Assembly: GCF_030238365.1 (NCBI RefSeq)
Contig: NZ_JASSOT010000062.1
Span: 124,001 to 188,000 of the forward strand
From: Lelliottia wanjuensis
GTDB taxonomy: Bacteria; Pseudomonadota; Gammaproteobacteria; Enterobacterales; Enterobacteriaceae
Direction: 5' to 3'
DNA length: 64,000 nt
Part shown: piece after piece, positions 46,087 through 56,030 of the stretch
How positions within the stretch are numbered: position 1 is the stretch's first letter
Layout of the letters: the number at the start of each line of letters is the position of its first letter
Notes under the pieces: generated by a model
What the model was told of the DNA's origin: nothing
The model's input: the letters and a program-made list of their open reading frames with translations, nothing else
Databases searched by the model: none
Position numbers and translations under genes: made by a program

Positions 46087-48466
46087 GCTTCGCTACCTCC
46101 ACCAGCATGGTTTGATGTGAATTCCCTTTCGCCAGCGCGGTGATCCGCGTTGAGCTGAGTACGTTGGCGCATCCGCCGTGGTCGACGCCTTGCGCATCGG
46201 GCTGCCACCAGGCGCCTGCCTGCATCGCCACCACGCCCGGGATAATCCGTGGCGTAACGTTCGCCTCGACCAGGCTCACGCCGCGATCGTTATGAATCCG
46301 CACCTTGTCACCTTGCTGGACTCCGCGTTGCTCAGCATCCAGCGGGTTAATCCACAGTTTTTGCGTCTGCACTTCCTGCAGCCACGGGTTGGCGTACTGA
46401 GTGGAGTTCGCGCGGTTTTTGCCTTTCCAGGTGATCAGCTGTAACGGATACTGCTTCGCCAGCGGATCTTCCGGTCCTTCGTGGGCGGGCACATAGTGGG
46501 ACAGCGCCGGGATTTCCGGATGGTTCATGTCGTAGAGGCGCTTCGAAAAGATCTCGATTTTGCCGGACGGCGTCGGGAAAGGATGATTGTCGGGATCGCG
46601 GATATTCTCTTCAAAGGCCACCCACGGCGCGCTTTTGAAAAGATGGCGGCGGGTCACTTGCAGCTCGGCAAAGGTCGGGAGTTTTTCGTCCGGCATCGAC
46701 TGGCGCGTGTTCTCCCAGATGTGTTCGATCCACCCTTTCTCATCGCGCCCCTGGCTGAATTCAGCTTCAACGCCAAGTTTCGCCGCCACTTCACGCTGCC
46801 AGGCATAATCGCTGCGACGCTCAAATTCAGGCTCAATCAGTTTTTCGGAGAGGATCAAATAGTTTGCCGTCCCCCAGGTTTCGCCAATGTTCCAGCGTTC
46901 CATAAAGCTGGTTTCGGGCAGCAGCAGGTCGGCATACTTCGCGCTCGGGCTCATGTAGAGATCGCTCACGACAATAAACTCGATTTTCGATTCGTCCTCG
47001 AGCACTTTCACCGTCTGATTCACATCCGGGTTCTGGTTCGCCAGATAGTTCCCCGCCAGAGAGAACAGAATGCGGATGTTACTTTTCAGTTTTTCCGCGC
47101 CCTTGAGTCCATCCTCGGGTTTCACCTGGCTCGCATCATCAGCGGCCTGAACCCAGTTCATGATGGAGATGCTCTCCTTCACCGGGTTTTCCAGGGTTTC
47201 GGTCCCGGTGGTGAATTTGCGGTTGGCGCATCCGCCGTAACCCGCGGCCCAGCCGCCCGTCACGCCGACGTTACCGGTGAGTGTGGCAAGCAGCGTCGAT
47301 CCGCGCGCGGTTCTTTCACCGCAGTTATGTCGCTGCGGACCCCAACCCTGGATCAGGGCAGCCGGTTTGGAGGTGGCGTAGTCGCGCGCCAGCTGGCGAA
47401 TCGTCTGCGCCGGAACGTGGGTGATTTTTTCTGCCCATTCCGGCGTTTTAACGACCCCGTCTTTCGTCCCCATCAGATAGGAGATCAGCGACTCATTGGC
47501 CGGAACGCCTTCTGGCATCGACTGTTCATCAAAGCCCAGCGTATGGCGGGCGATAAAGTTTTTATCGTGCAGATTCTCGCTGATGATGACGTACATCATC
47601 GCGTCCATCAGGGCATTGTCGGTGGTTGGCAGCAACGGGATCCACTGGTCAGCCAGGGAAGAGACGGTATCGGAATAGCGCGGATCAACGACGATAAAGC
47701 GGGTGCCGTTTTGCTTCATCTGCTGAAAATAGTGGTTGGTATGCCCGAAAATCGTCTCGGTAGGGTTGTGCCCCCAGAGGATCACCAGCGGGGTGTCCTT
47801 GAGCGTATCAAGCGAGTTTCCGCTGGCCGCGATGCCATAGGTGTAAGGCGTGGCCGCCACGGTATTGCCGAGGCTGACCGAGTGGTAGTAAGAGAGATAA
47901 CCCCCGGTCAGATTCAGCAGACGCTTCATCATGCCGTCGCCAGAAAACGCCCCGCCGCTGGTGGCGGTGTTGTTATGCATAAACCGCGATTCCGGGCCGT
48001 ATTTCGCCGTGATGCGCTTGAGGTTATCCGCAATCAGGGTCGTGGCTTCATCCCAGGAGATGCGCTCAAACTTCCCTTCACCACGTTTACCCACGCGCTT
48101 CATCGGATATTTAAGCCGGTCGGGATGATAGACAAATTTACGGTATCCGCGGCCACGAACGCAGGCGCGCATGATGGGCATGTCGGCATCCAGCTCGTTA
48201 TCAGGACGGGTAGTAATGCGGGTGACGACACCGTCCGAGACATGCGCCCGAATATCGCATTTCCCGCCACAGTCAAAGGTGCTGCAGGTGGGTACGACTT
48301 TTTCAGCGGATGCAGGCGCAGGATCCGGGATGGTTTCGGCAGCCTAAGCAGAATGGGATTTAAGCGAAACAAAGGGTAGGGTCAGGAGTAAAGAGCCTGA
48401 CTTCAGGACACTTCGCCGCGAAAGGCGAAAGCCTTGCTCATCTTCAGTCTTATTTTGGTCTTCCAT
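46073..48466 (-). pseudogene. DmsA-like molybdopterin reductase with an in-frame amber codon
   Basis: Catalytic subunit of a DMSO-reductase-family enzyme. The frame from ATG 48466 (SD GGAG) encodes a Tat signal (RLSRRSVLKSGSLLLTLPFV, twin arginines 17-18), then TAG at codon 41 (48344-48346), then A-A-E-T and an Fe-S region with C61, C66, C70 and C102, followed by about 690 intact codons. The next ATG (48181) would remove the signal and three cluster cysteines, so product from it would be inactive. No GTG or TTG lies between the stop and C61. Either a recent nonsense mutation (Q codon to TAG is plausible), a sequence error, or amber readthrough. Confidence 0.82.
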
Positions 48467-48520
48467 AATCACTCTCCAGTATTCAGAGCGTGATTTTCAC
48501 CTACCTCGTTGGGGTTACGA

Positions 48521-48534
48521 TTGATATTCGTCAA
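48521..48534 (-). promoter_or_regulatory. FNR box of the DMSO-reductase-type operon
   Basis: TTGACGAATATCAA on the minus strand matches the FNR consensus TTGAT-N4-ATCAA with one mismatch. It is centred about 62 bases before the ATG at 48466, which fits activation from -41.5 with a short leader. It implies anaerobic induction, as for dmsABC. Confidence 0.75.
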
Positions 48535-48542
48535 GGATTAGA

Positions 48543-48565
48543 GACAGCGGCACGGTGCCGCTGTC
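48543..48565 (-). terminator. Hairpin downstream of the lipoprotein gene
   Basis: GACAGCGGCAC and GTGCCGCTGTC form a near-perfect palindrome 20 bases after the lipoprotein stop, followed on the minus strand by TCTCTAATCC. It probably terminates that gene before the FNR-dependent promoter; the T tract is weak. Confidence 0.6.
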
Positions 48566-48585
48566 ATAAAGAAAATGAATGAGAA

Positions 48586-48819
48586 TCAGTTATCTAATTC
48601 ACTCATGTTCTTCACCTGGTCGCGGTTAATTTGCTCGGTTTTACCGGTTTCCGCGTTTTTATAAGAGACCAGACCGGTATCGTCATCGACCTGCGGTTTA
48701 CCGTCGGTGACGATGGTTCTGCCGTCGGTAGTTTTCACCGCCTGGTTGGATGAACAACCGGCAACGGTAAAGAGGGCTGCTGCAGCAAAAATTGAGGTAG
48801 CCAGAAGTTTATTTCGCAT
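48586..48819 (-). CDS. Small DUF903-type lipoprotein (YgdI/YgdR-like)
   Basis: A 77-residue predicted outer-membrane or periplasmic lipoprotein of unknown function. A signal peptide ends in the lipobox VAGC (cysteine about residue 22), and the mature part has the YgdI/YgdR pattern TTDGRTIVTDGKPQVDDDTG then YKNAETGKTEQINRDQV. GGGAGAACACC precedes the ATG. It sits between carB and the DMSO-reductase-type operon with its own hairpin, so it is probably monocistronic. Confidence 0.9.
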   Translation of the reverse strand: MRNKLLATSIFAAAALFTVAGCSSNQAVKTTDGRTIVTDGKPQVDDDTGLVSYKNAETGKTEQINRDQVKNMSELDN

Positions 48820-48932
48820 GGTGTTCTCCCTGCTTTTCAGTTGAATTTAATTATCGACCTAACCATTTTAGGCTAACTGACTGACGGGAGATGGAAAACC
48901 AGAACACTCTGAAGAAGTACGGAGAGGCTTGT

Positions 48933-49017
48933 TGCCGGGTGGCGGCTGCGCCTTACCCGGCCTACAGGTGGAAATGTGGTTTTTGTAGGGCGGGTAAGCG
49001 CAGCGCCACCCGCCGGA
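48933..49017. repeat. BIME between carB and the lipoprotein gene
   Basis: Two opposed REP units: TTGCCGGGTGGCGGCTGCGC through CCTACA (48931-48966) and TTTTGTAGGGCGGGTAAGCG through CACCCGCCGGA (48980-49018). They lie directly downstream of carB. Confidence 0.87.
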
Positions 49018-49032
49018 TACACGCGGTGCGGC

Positions 49033-52000
49033 TTACTTGTTAATTTGCGCGTGCATTTCCTGCACCGAAATCACCTTCTCGGTGGCATCCGCGTTCAACG
49101 CCATCGCTGTCGCGAAACCGCCGTTCAGGGTGGTGTCGTAATGCACTTTGTACTGCAGCGCGCTGCGGCGAATCAGCTTGGAGTCTTCAATCGCCTGACG
49201 ACCTGCGGTGGTGTTGATGATGTAGGTGTACTCGCCATTCTTGATACGGTCCTGAATGTGCGGACGACCTTCATGCACCTTGTTGACCAGACGCGGGTTG
49301 ATACCGGCTTCACCCAGCACGATAGCCGTGCCGTGGGTCGCATCCAGCTCAAAGCCCTGTTTCAGCAGTTTCGCCGCCAGGTCTACCACACGCTCTTTGT
49401 CGCCTTCGCGCACGGAGAGCAGCGCACGGCCCTGCTTTCTCATGGTCGAGCTGCTGCCGAGCTGTGCCTTGGCGAAAGCTTCCGCGAAGGTACGGCCCAC
49501 GCCCATGACTTCACCGGTGGAGCGCATCTCTGGCCCTAACAGCGGGTCAACGCCCGGGAATTTGTTGAATGGCAGGACCACCTCTTTCACCGAGTAGTAC
49601 GGTGGGATGATCTCTTTGGTCACGCCCTGCTGAGTCAGCGTCTGGCCCGCCATCACGCGCGCCGCCACTTTCGCCAGCGGAATCCCGGTCGCTTTGGAGA
49701 CGAACGGCACGGTACGCGCCGCACGCGGATTCACTTCAATCAGGTAGACTTCGTTATCTTTCACCGCAAACTGGACGTTCATCAGGCCGCGAACCTGCAG
49801 CTCGAAGGCCAGTTTCTGCACCTGCTGGCGCATCACATCCTGAATTTCCTGGCTCAGGGTGTAGGCTGGCAGAGAACACGCGGAGTCACCGGAGTGCACG
49901 CCCGCCTGCTCGATGTGCTCCATGATGCCGCCAATCAGCACCATTTCGCCGTCGCAGATGGCATCCACGTCCACTTCTACCGCGTCGTCGAGGAAGCGGT
50001 CGAGCAGCACCGGCGCATCGTTAGAGACGCTCACCGCGGTCTGGAAGTAGCGGCGCAGGTCAGCTTCGTCGTAGACGATTTCCATCGCGCGGCCGCCCAG
50101 TACGTAGGACGGGCGCACCACCAGCGGGTAGCCAATCTCTTTCGCCTTCTCAACCGCCATTTCAATCGCGGTCACAGTGGCGTTCGCCGGTTGTTTCAGC
50201 TTCAGACGGTCAACCGCCTGCTGGAAACGCTCGCGGTCTTCCGCGCGGTCAATCGCATCCGGGCTGGTGCCGATAACCGGCACACCTGCTGCTTCCAGCG
50301 CGCGCGCCAGTTTCAGCGGGGTCTGGCCGCCGTACTGCACGATAACGCCTTTTGGCTTCTCGATGCGCACGATTTCCAGCACGTCTTCCAGGGTTACCGG
50401 CTCGAAGTAGAGGCGGTCAGAGGTGTCGTAGTCGGTCGATACGGTTTCCGGGTTACAGTTGACCATGATGGTCTCGTAACCGTCTTCGCGCAGCGCCAGA
50501 GAGGCGTGTACGCAGCAGTAGTCAAACTCGATGCCCTGGCCGATACGGTTTGGACCGCCGCCGAGAACCATAATTTTGTCGCGGTCGGTGGACGGGTTCG
50601 CTTCGCACTCGTCTTCGTACGTGGAGTACATGTAGGCGGTGTCGGTGGCGAACTCAGCCGCGCAGGTGTCCACGCGTTTGTAGACCGGGTGCAGATTGTA
50701 CTGGTCGCGCAGCTTGCGGATTTCAGATTCACGTACACCCGCCAGTTTCGCCAGACGCGCATCGGCGAAGCCTTTGCGTTTCAGCATACGCAGGAAGTCA
50801 GCGTCGAGACCGGTGATGCCCATCTCTGCCACTTTCTCTTCGAGGCGCACCAGCTCTTCGATTTGCACCAGGAACCAGCGGTCGATGTTGGTCAGGTTGA
50901 AGACGCCGTCGACAGACAGGCCCGCGCGGAAGGCATCGGCGATGTACCAGATACGCTCAGCGCCCGCGTCTTTCAGCTCGCGGCGGATTTTGGTCAGCGC
51001 TTCCGGGTCATCCAGGCTCACTTTCGGGTCGAAGCCCATCGCGCCCACTTCGAGGCCGCGCAGGGCTTTCTGCAGGGATTCCTGCTGAGTGCGGCCAATC
51101 GCCATCACTTCGCCGACGGATTTCATCTGGGTGGTCAGACGGTCGTTCGCGCCCGCGAATTTCTCGAAGTTGAAGCGAGGAATCTTAGTCACAACGTAGT
51201 CGATAGACGGTTCAAACGACGCCGGAGTACGACCGCCGGTGATGTCGTTCATCAGCTCGTCGAGGGTGTAACCCACCGCCAGTTTCGCCGCCACTTTCGC
51301 AATCGGGAAACCGGTCGCTTTGGAGGCCAGCGCCGAGGAGCGGGAGACGCGCGGGTTCATTTCGATAACAATCAGGCGACCGTTTTTCGGGTTCACGGAG
51401 AACTGCACGTTGGACCCGCCGGTTTCGACGCCGATTTCACGCAGTACCGCCATCGAGGCGTTACGCATGATTTGATACTCTTTGTCGGTCAGAGTCTGAG
51501 CCGGTGCCACGGTGATGGAGTCGCCAGTGTGGATACCCATCGCATCGAAGTTTTCGATAGAGCAGACGATGATGCAGTTGTCGTTTTTATCACGCACCAC
51601 TTCCATCTCGTACTCTTTCCAGCCAATCAGCGACTCGTCAATCAGCAGCTCTTTGGTTGGGGAAAGATCCAGACCGCGTTCGCAAATCTCTTCGAACTCT
51701 TCGCGGTTGTAGGCGATACCGCCGCCGGTGCCGCCCATGGTGAAGGAAGGACGGATGATGCACGGATAGCCGACGTCAGCGGCAACCGCCAGCGCTTCTT
51801 CCATGGTGTGTGCGATGCCGGAGCGCGCGGTGTCGAGGCCGATTTTCTTCATCGCCACGTCGAAACGGCGGCGGTCTTCGGCTTTATCAATCGCGTCGGC
51901 GGTGGCACCAATCATGGTCACGCCGAACTCGGCCAGTACGCCCTGACGTTCCAGCTCCAGCGCACAGTTCAGCGCGGTCTGGCCGCCCATGGTTGGCAGC

Positions 52001-52257
52001 ACGGCGTCCGGACGTTCTTTTTCGATAATTTTGCGTACCACTTCCCAGTGAATCGGCTCGATGTAGGTCGCATCGGCCATTTCCGGGTCGGTCATGATGG
52101 TGGCCGGGTTAGAGTTCACCAGAATAACGCGGTAACCCTCTTCGCGCAGGGCTTTACACGCCTGTGCGCCGGAGTAGTCGAATTCGCAGGCCTGGCCGAT
52201 AACGATCGGACCAGCGCCAAGGATCAGGATGCTTTTTATATCTGTACGTTTTGGCAT
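49033..52257 (-). CDS. carB: CarB, carbamoyl phosphate synthetase large subunit
   Basis: Makes carbamoyl phosphate from bicarbonate, ammonia and two ATP for arginine and pyrimidine synthesis. The 1074 residues match E. coli (1073). Two homologous ATP-grasp halves are visible (about 1-400 and 550-935; each with an [11 protein letters not shown] or [11 protein letters not shown] opening), an oligomerisation domain between, and a C-terminal allosteric domain binding UMP, IMP or ornithine. Downstream of carA by 18 bases. Confidence 0.98.
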   Translation of the reverse strand: MPKRTDIKSILILGAGPIVIGQACEFDYSGAQACKALREEGYRVILVNSNPATIMTDPEMADATYIEPIHWEVVRKIIEKERPDAVLPTMGGQTALNCALELERQGVLAEFGVTMIGATADAIDKAEDRRRFDVAMKKIGLDTARSGIAHTMEEALAVAADVGYPCIIRPSFTMGGTGGGIAYNREEFEEICERGLDLSPTKELLIDESLIGWKEYEMEVVRDKNDNCIIVCSIENFDAMGIHTGDSITVAPAQTLTDKEYQIMRNASMAVLREIGVETGGSNVQFSVNPKNGRLIVIEMNPRVSRSSALASKATGFPIAKVAAKLAVGYTLDELMNDITGGRTPASFEPSIDYVVTKIPRFNFEKFAGANDRLTTQMKSVGEVMAIGRTQQESLQKALRGLEVGAMGFDPKVSLDDPEALTKIRRELKDAGAERIWYIADAFRAGLSVDGVFNLTNIDRWFLVQIEELVRLEEKVAEMGITGLDADFLRMLKRKGFADARLAKLAGVRESEIRKLRDQYNLHPVYKRVDTCAAEFATDTAYMYSTYEDECEANPSTDRDKIMVLGGGPNRIGQGIEFDYCCVHASLALREDGYETIMVNCNPETVSTDYDTSDRLYFEPVTLEDVLEIVRIEKPKGVIVQYGGQTPLKLARALEAAGVPVIGTSPDAIDRAEDRERFQQAVDRLKLKQPANATVTAIEMAVEKAKEIGYPLVVRPSYVLGGRAMEIVYDEADLRRYFQTAVSVSNDAPVLLDRFLDDAVEVDVDAICDGEMVLIGGIMEHIEQAGVHSGDSACSLPAYTLSQEIQDVMRQQVQKLAFELQVRGLMNVQFAVKDNEVYLIEVNPRAARTVPFVSKATGIPLAKVAARVMAGQTLTQQGVTKEIIPPYYSVKEVVLPFNKFPGVDPLLGPEMRSTGEVMGVGRTFAEAFAKAQLGSSSTMRKQGRALLSVREGDKERVVDLAAKLLKQGFELDATHGTAIVLGEAGINPRLVNKVHEGRPHIQDRIKNGEYTYIINTTAGRQAIEDSKLIRRSALQYKVHYDTTLNGGFATAMALNADATEKVISVQEMHAQINK

Positions 52258-52275
52258 GTTGTTCTCGGCTCCTGA

Positions 52276-53424
52276 TTATTTAGCGGTCTGACGGTATTGC
52301 TCGATAAGTTCGATGAAGTGATCGAACAGCGGCGCGGCATCGTGCGGGCCTGGGCTGGCTTCAGGGTGACCCTGGAAGCTGAACGCCGGTTTGTCGGTGC
52401 GATGGATACCCTGCAGGGTATGGTCGAACAGCGACTTGTGGGTAACGCGCAGGTTGGCAGGCATTGACGCCTCGTCCACCGCAAAACCGTGGTTCTGCGC
52501 GGTAATCATCACCGTGTTGTTGTCGATATCTTTCACCGGGTGGTTACCACCGTGGTGGCCGAACTTCATCTTAACGGTCTTCGCACCGCTCGCCAGCGCC
52601 AGCAGCTGATGGCCGAGGCAGATGCCAAATACCGGAATATCGGTTTCGAGGAAGCTTTTAATCGCTTCAATCGCGTAATCGCACGGCGCCGGGTCACCAG
52701 GGCCGTTGGAGAGGAAGATCCCGTCCGGGTTCATCTTCAGTACTTCGTCCGCAGGCGTTTTCGCCGGAACCACCGTCAGGCGGCAGCCGCGGTCCACCAG
52801 CATGCGCAGGATATTGCGCTTCGCGCCGTAGTCGTAGGCGACCACGTGGAACGGCAGCTCTTCTTCTTTCTTCGCTTCTGGCAGTTCGCCCGCCAGCGTC
52901 CAGCTCCCCTGCGTCCAGCTATAAGCTTCCGCGGTGGTCACTTCTTTCGCCAGATCCATCCCGTTCAGGCCAGGGAAGGCTTTCGCTTTTTCCTGCGCCA
53001 GGGCCGCATCCAGGTTATCGCCCGCGATGATGCAGCCGTTCTGTGCGCCCTTCTCGCGCAGCAGACGGGTCAGCTTACGGGTATCGATATCGGCAATCGC
53101 CACGATGTTGTGACGCTTCAGGTAAGAAGAGAGGTCTTCGGTGTTGCGGTAGTTGCTGGCAATCAGCGGCAGGTCGCGAATAATCAGACCTTGTGCGTGG
53201 ACCTGGGAAGATTCGGCATCGGCTTCGTTGGTGCCGACATTACCAATATGAGGATAAGTAAGGGTGACGATTTGGCGGGAATAGGAAGGATCAGTGAGGA
53301 TTTCTTGATAACCGGTCATTGAAGTATTGAAAACGACTTCCCCAACCGCCGAACCTGTTGCCCCTATGGCCCGACCGATAAACTGGGTTCCGTCTTCCAG
53401 AACCAATAGCGCTGACTTAATCAA
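52276..53424 (-). CDS. carA: CarA, carbamoyl phosphate synthetase small subunit
   Basis: Glutaminase subunit that supplies ammonia to CarB. I start at TTG 53424 ([19 protein letters not shown]), giving 382 residues as in E. coli, where TTG is also used; GGAGGGTG lies just upstream. An in-frame ATG at 53451 would overlap the ARG box and is rejected. The class I amidotransferase domain has the nucleophile motif [13 protein letters not shown] (cysteine about 269) and C-terminal [11 protein letters not shown] (catalytic His about 353). Confidence 0.96.
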   Translation of the reverse strand: MIKSALLVLEDGTQFIGRAIGATGSAVGEVVFNTSMTGYQEILTDPSYSRQIVTLTYPHIGNVGTNEADAESSQVHAQGLIIRDLPLIASNYRNTEDLSSYLKRHNIVAIADIDTRKLTRLLREKGAQNGCIIAGDNLDAALAQEKAKAFPGLNGMDLAKEVTTAEAYSWTQGSWTLAGELPEAKKEEELPFHVVAYDYGAKRNILRMLVDRGCRLTVVPAKTPADEVLKMNPDGIFLSNGPGDPAPCDYAIEAIKSFLETDIPVFGICLGHQLLALASGAKTVKMKFGHHGGNHPVKDIDNNTVMITAQNHGFAVDEASMPANLRVTHKSLFDHTLQGIHRTDKPAFSFQGHPEASPGPHDAAPLFDHFIELIEQYRQTAK

Positions 53425-53435
53425 AACACCCTCCA

Positions 53436-53474
53436 GAGAATATTCACTCACTTTATCTGCATATTAATTCACAA
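53436..53474 (-). promoter_or_regulatory. Tandem ARG boxes of the carAB promoter
   Basis: Two 18-bp ArgR-type boxes separated by 3 bp: TTGTGAATTAATATGCAG (53474-53457) and AAGTGAGTGAATATTCTC (53453-53436) on the minus strand. The pattern and 3-bp spacing match the paired ARG boxes that repress the downstream carAB promoter with arginine. Confidence 0.75.
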
Positions 53475-53795
53475 CGACGTCATGAATCAATGCAAATTTG
53501 CTGCCAGTGGATTTTCGGCAAACGGCGGCATTCTGGGGATTTGGAGGGGTAAAGTCAACTCAAAATGGCTTTTTTGTTTATTATTTTACGCACCTTTGAC
53601 GATTAACGGAGTTTAAGCCATAAAAAGATCAACAAAATCACGTTAGAAAACGTTTGTACGCTGAGTTTAGTGGGATCTGAGTGTGAGGGGCAATAAAAAC
53701 CAGACCAGATGGTCAAAATTTACAGTACGATAACACAAAATTGAGAGAAGATGATATTTTTAACGCCTTTAGCTAAAGAAACTACGCCAAAATGG
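53475..53795 (-). promoter_or_regulatory. carAB upstream control region
   Basis: About 320 AT-rich bases between carA and dapB. In E. coli the equivalent region holds the pyrimidine-controlled promoter P1 and binding sites for IHF, PepA and PurR. I see A/T-rich tracts (53560-53610, 53680-53760) but cannot place P1 or protein sites individually. Confidence 0.45.
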
Positions 53796-53825
53796 CAAAA
53801 TAAAAGGGCAATAATATATTGCCCT
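53796..53825 (-). terminator. Rho-independent terminator of dapB
   Basis: Minus strand: AGGGCAAT (53825-53818), loop ATATT, ATTGCCCT (53812-53805), followed by TTTATTTTG. It lies 54 bases after the dapB stop and before the carAB control region. Confidence 0.88.
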
Positions 53826-53878
53826 GTGCAATCAATCAATTAAGACTGCAATAACCACATCACGATGGGTAATAACAC

Positions 53879-54715
<837 letters not shown>

Positions 54716-54833
54716 TTAAAAGTATGTAAATCGTTTTCAGATTAACCAGCCTTCGGCAATGCTGCTATCTGAAAACGCCGATAATTAGAATTTTATGATA
54801 AACAGGGAGCAGTATCAGTAAAAGACATGAGGA

Positions 54834-55841
54834 TCAGCGAAAACCGCATGATTCCCGCACCACCAGCGCCGGTGGCAGGATGATCCGTTTTGCCGGTTCG
54901 TCGTTGCCCTGAATCCGGCTGAACAGCAGCTCCCCGGCTTTACGCCCGATCTCTTTCGCCGCGACCGATACCGTGGTCAGCGCGGGCTGAACCAGCGCCG
55001 CTTCGGTGATGTCATCGAAGCCGACCAGCGCAAAATCCCGCCCCGGTTCGCGGCCCAGTTTGCGTAAACTCTGCATAACGCCGAGCGCCACAATATCCTG
55101 ATAGCAAATGGCCGCCGTGATCTGCGGATTGTCCCGCAGCAGGGTTTCCGCCACGCGTGCCCCGTCGCTCTGGCTGGCCTGCGAGGTGATGATCCAGTCG
55201 GGATTTGGCGCGACGCCATACTCCAGCAGCTGGCTGGTAAAGCCGCCGATACGCTGCGCCCGCGAGCCGGAATTCTGGCTGCCACCGATAAACGCAATCT
55301 GGCGATGCCCCATCCGCAGCAGATGTTCGGTCGCCATTTGTGTGCCGAGGAAGTTATCCGTCCCGACAAAATCGAAATCAGGATCGTTGAGCGGGCGCAC
55401 CACCATAATCGCCGGAATGTTGCGCCGCTTCAGGCCGTCGAAAAAGGCCTGCGGCGTTTCCCGGGCCGCGCACAGCACCATTCCACCGACGTTATTGCGC
55501 ATCAGAGAATCGACAAATTTCTGCTGCCGCTGGGACGACTCTTCGCTGTTCGCCAGGAACAGCATCAGATCGTGACGCTCCATTTCGTGGCTTAATCCCG
55601 CCGTCATCTCCCCGTAAAAAGGGTTGGTGATATCGTGCAGCAGCAGTCCGACCTGATTGCTGCTGCGATTGCGCAGGTTGGCCGCCGTCTGGTTATAGAC
55701 GTAGCCCGATTCATCCAGCGCTTTCAGCACCCGCTCGCGGGTCGCCTGTGAAATGCGCCCTTTGTTGCACAACACCATCGAGACCGTCGCCGTTGAGACT
55801 CCGGCCCGCTTCGCGACATCGGCCAGCGTGATTCCTGTCAT
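54834..55841 (-). CDS. LacI-family transcriptional regulator of the PTS/isomerase locus
   Basis: A 335-residue repressor-type protein. The N-terminal helix-turn-helix (ITLADVAKRAGVSTATVSMV, residues 4-23) and hinge are followed by a type I periplasmic-binding-like domain (from about residue 62, NQVGLLLHDITNPFYGEM) with a C-terminal effector cleft (ALVGFDDITEAALVQP). It is divergent from the PTS operon, with three palindromes and a CRP site between them, which points to control by its own operators. The effector is unknown; I find no closer assignment than LacI family. Confidence 0.9.
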   Translation of the reverse strand: MTGITLADVAKRAGVSTATVSMVLCNKGRISQATRERVLKALDESGYVYNQTAANLRNRSSNQVGLLLHDITNPFYGEMTAGLSHEMERHDLMLFLANSEESSQRQQKFVDSLMRNNVGGMVLCAARETPQAFFDGLKRRNIPAIMVVRPLNDPDFDFVGTDNFLGTQMATEHLLRMGHRQIAFIGGSQNSGSRAQRIGGFTSQLLEYGVAPNPDWIITSQASQSDGARVAETLLRDNPQITAAICYQDIVALGVMQSLRKLGREPGRDFALVGFDDITEAALVQPALTTVSVAAKEIGRKAGELLFSRIQGNDEPAKRIILPPALVVRESCGFR

Positions 55842-55867
55842 AGTGACTCCTTTAAGACTTCATTCCA

Positions 55868-55883
55868 GATTAATCGAATAACC
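55868..55883. promoter_or_regulatory. Putative LacI-type operator 1 (regulator side)
   Basis: GATTAATCGAATAACC, 16 bp, centred on CG, 27 bases upstream of the regulator ATG. It matches the palindrome also found at 55990-56005 and 61811-61826, and would autoregulate the LacI-family gene. Inferred by repetition and position. Confidence 0.7.
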
Positions 55884-55902
55884 TATTTTTTGCACTTTTC
55901 CC

Positions 55903-55918
55903 TGTGAGCCTCTTCACA
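55903..55918. promoter_or_regulatory. CRP site between the regulator and PTS operon
   Basis: TGTGAGCCTCTTCACA matches the CRP core TGTGA-N6-TCACA exactly. It lies between the divergent regulator and the PTS/isomerase operon, flanked by the palindromic operators, and implies catabolite control of sugar uptake. Confidence 0.8.
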
Positions 55919-55957
55919 TTCCGCCCGCTTTTTCCCCTTTCATTGCCTGGAATGGCG

Positions 55958-55974
55958 GGTTAATCGCGTTAACC
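55958..55974. promoter_or_regulatory. Putative LacI-type operator 2
   Basis: GGTTAATCGCGTTAACC, a 17-bp near-perfect palindrome (GGTTAA-TCGCG-TTAACC), about 60 bases downstream of the CRP centre, where it would overlap the promoter of the PTS operon if CRP acts from -61.5. Confidence 0.72.
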
Positions 55975-55989
55975 ACCCTTCTCAAACGC

Positions 55990-56005
55990 GGTTAATCGAA
56001 TAACC
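55990..56005. promoter_or_regulatory. Putative LacI-type operator 3
   Basis: GGTTAATCGAATAACC, 16 bp, 25 bases before the ATG of the first gene of the PTS/isomerase operon. It is nearly identical to operator 1 (one base difference). Three sites within 140 bp suggest repression by looping or cooperative binding. Confidence 0.72.
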
Positions 56006-56030
56006 TTAAGCAACGATTACGGAGGATAAA

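Noticed and set aside
46073..48181. Treating the ATG at 48181 as the true start of the DmsA-like protein
   Set aside because: It would remove the Tat signal and three of four cluster cysteines, while the upstream frame clearly encodes both apart from one amber codon.
48344..48346. Amber codon as pyrrolysine or selenocysteine
   Set aside because: Selenocysteine uses UGA, and pyrrolysine systems are not expected in enterics; the position in a signal peptide has no catalytic role.
46481..48379. 632-codon plus-strand frame
   Set aside because: It is antisense to the DmsA-like gene, which has clear Fe-S and molybdopterin-family sequence; the plus-strand product has no recognisable domain.
49894..52275. 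793-codon plus-strand frame
   Set aside because: Antisense shadow of carB, a product of high GC third positions; histidine/valine/arginine-rich with no family resemblance.
53425..53451. ATG start for carA at 53451
   Set aside because: It would start translation inside an ARG box and add nine residues absent from the family; TTG at 53424 has a strong ribosome binding site.
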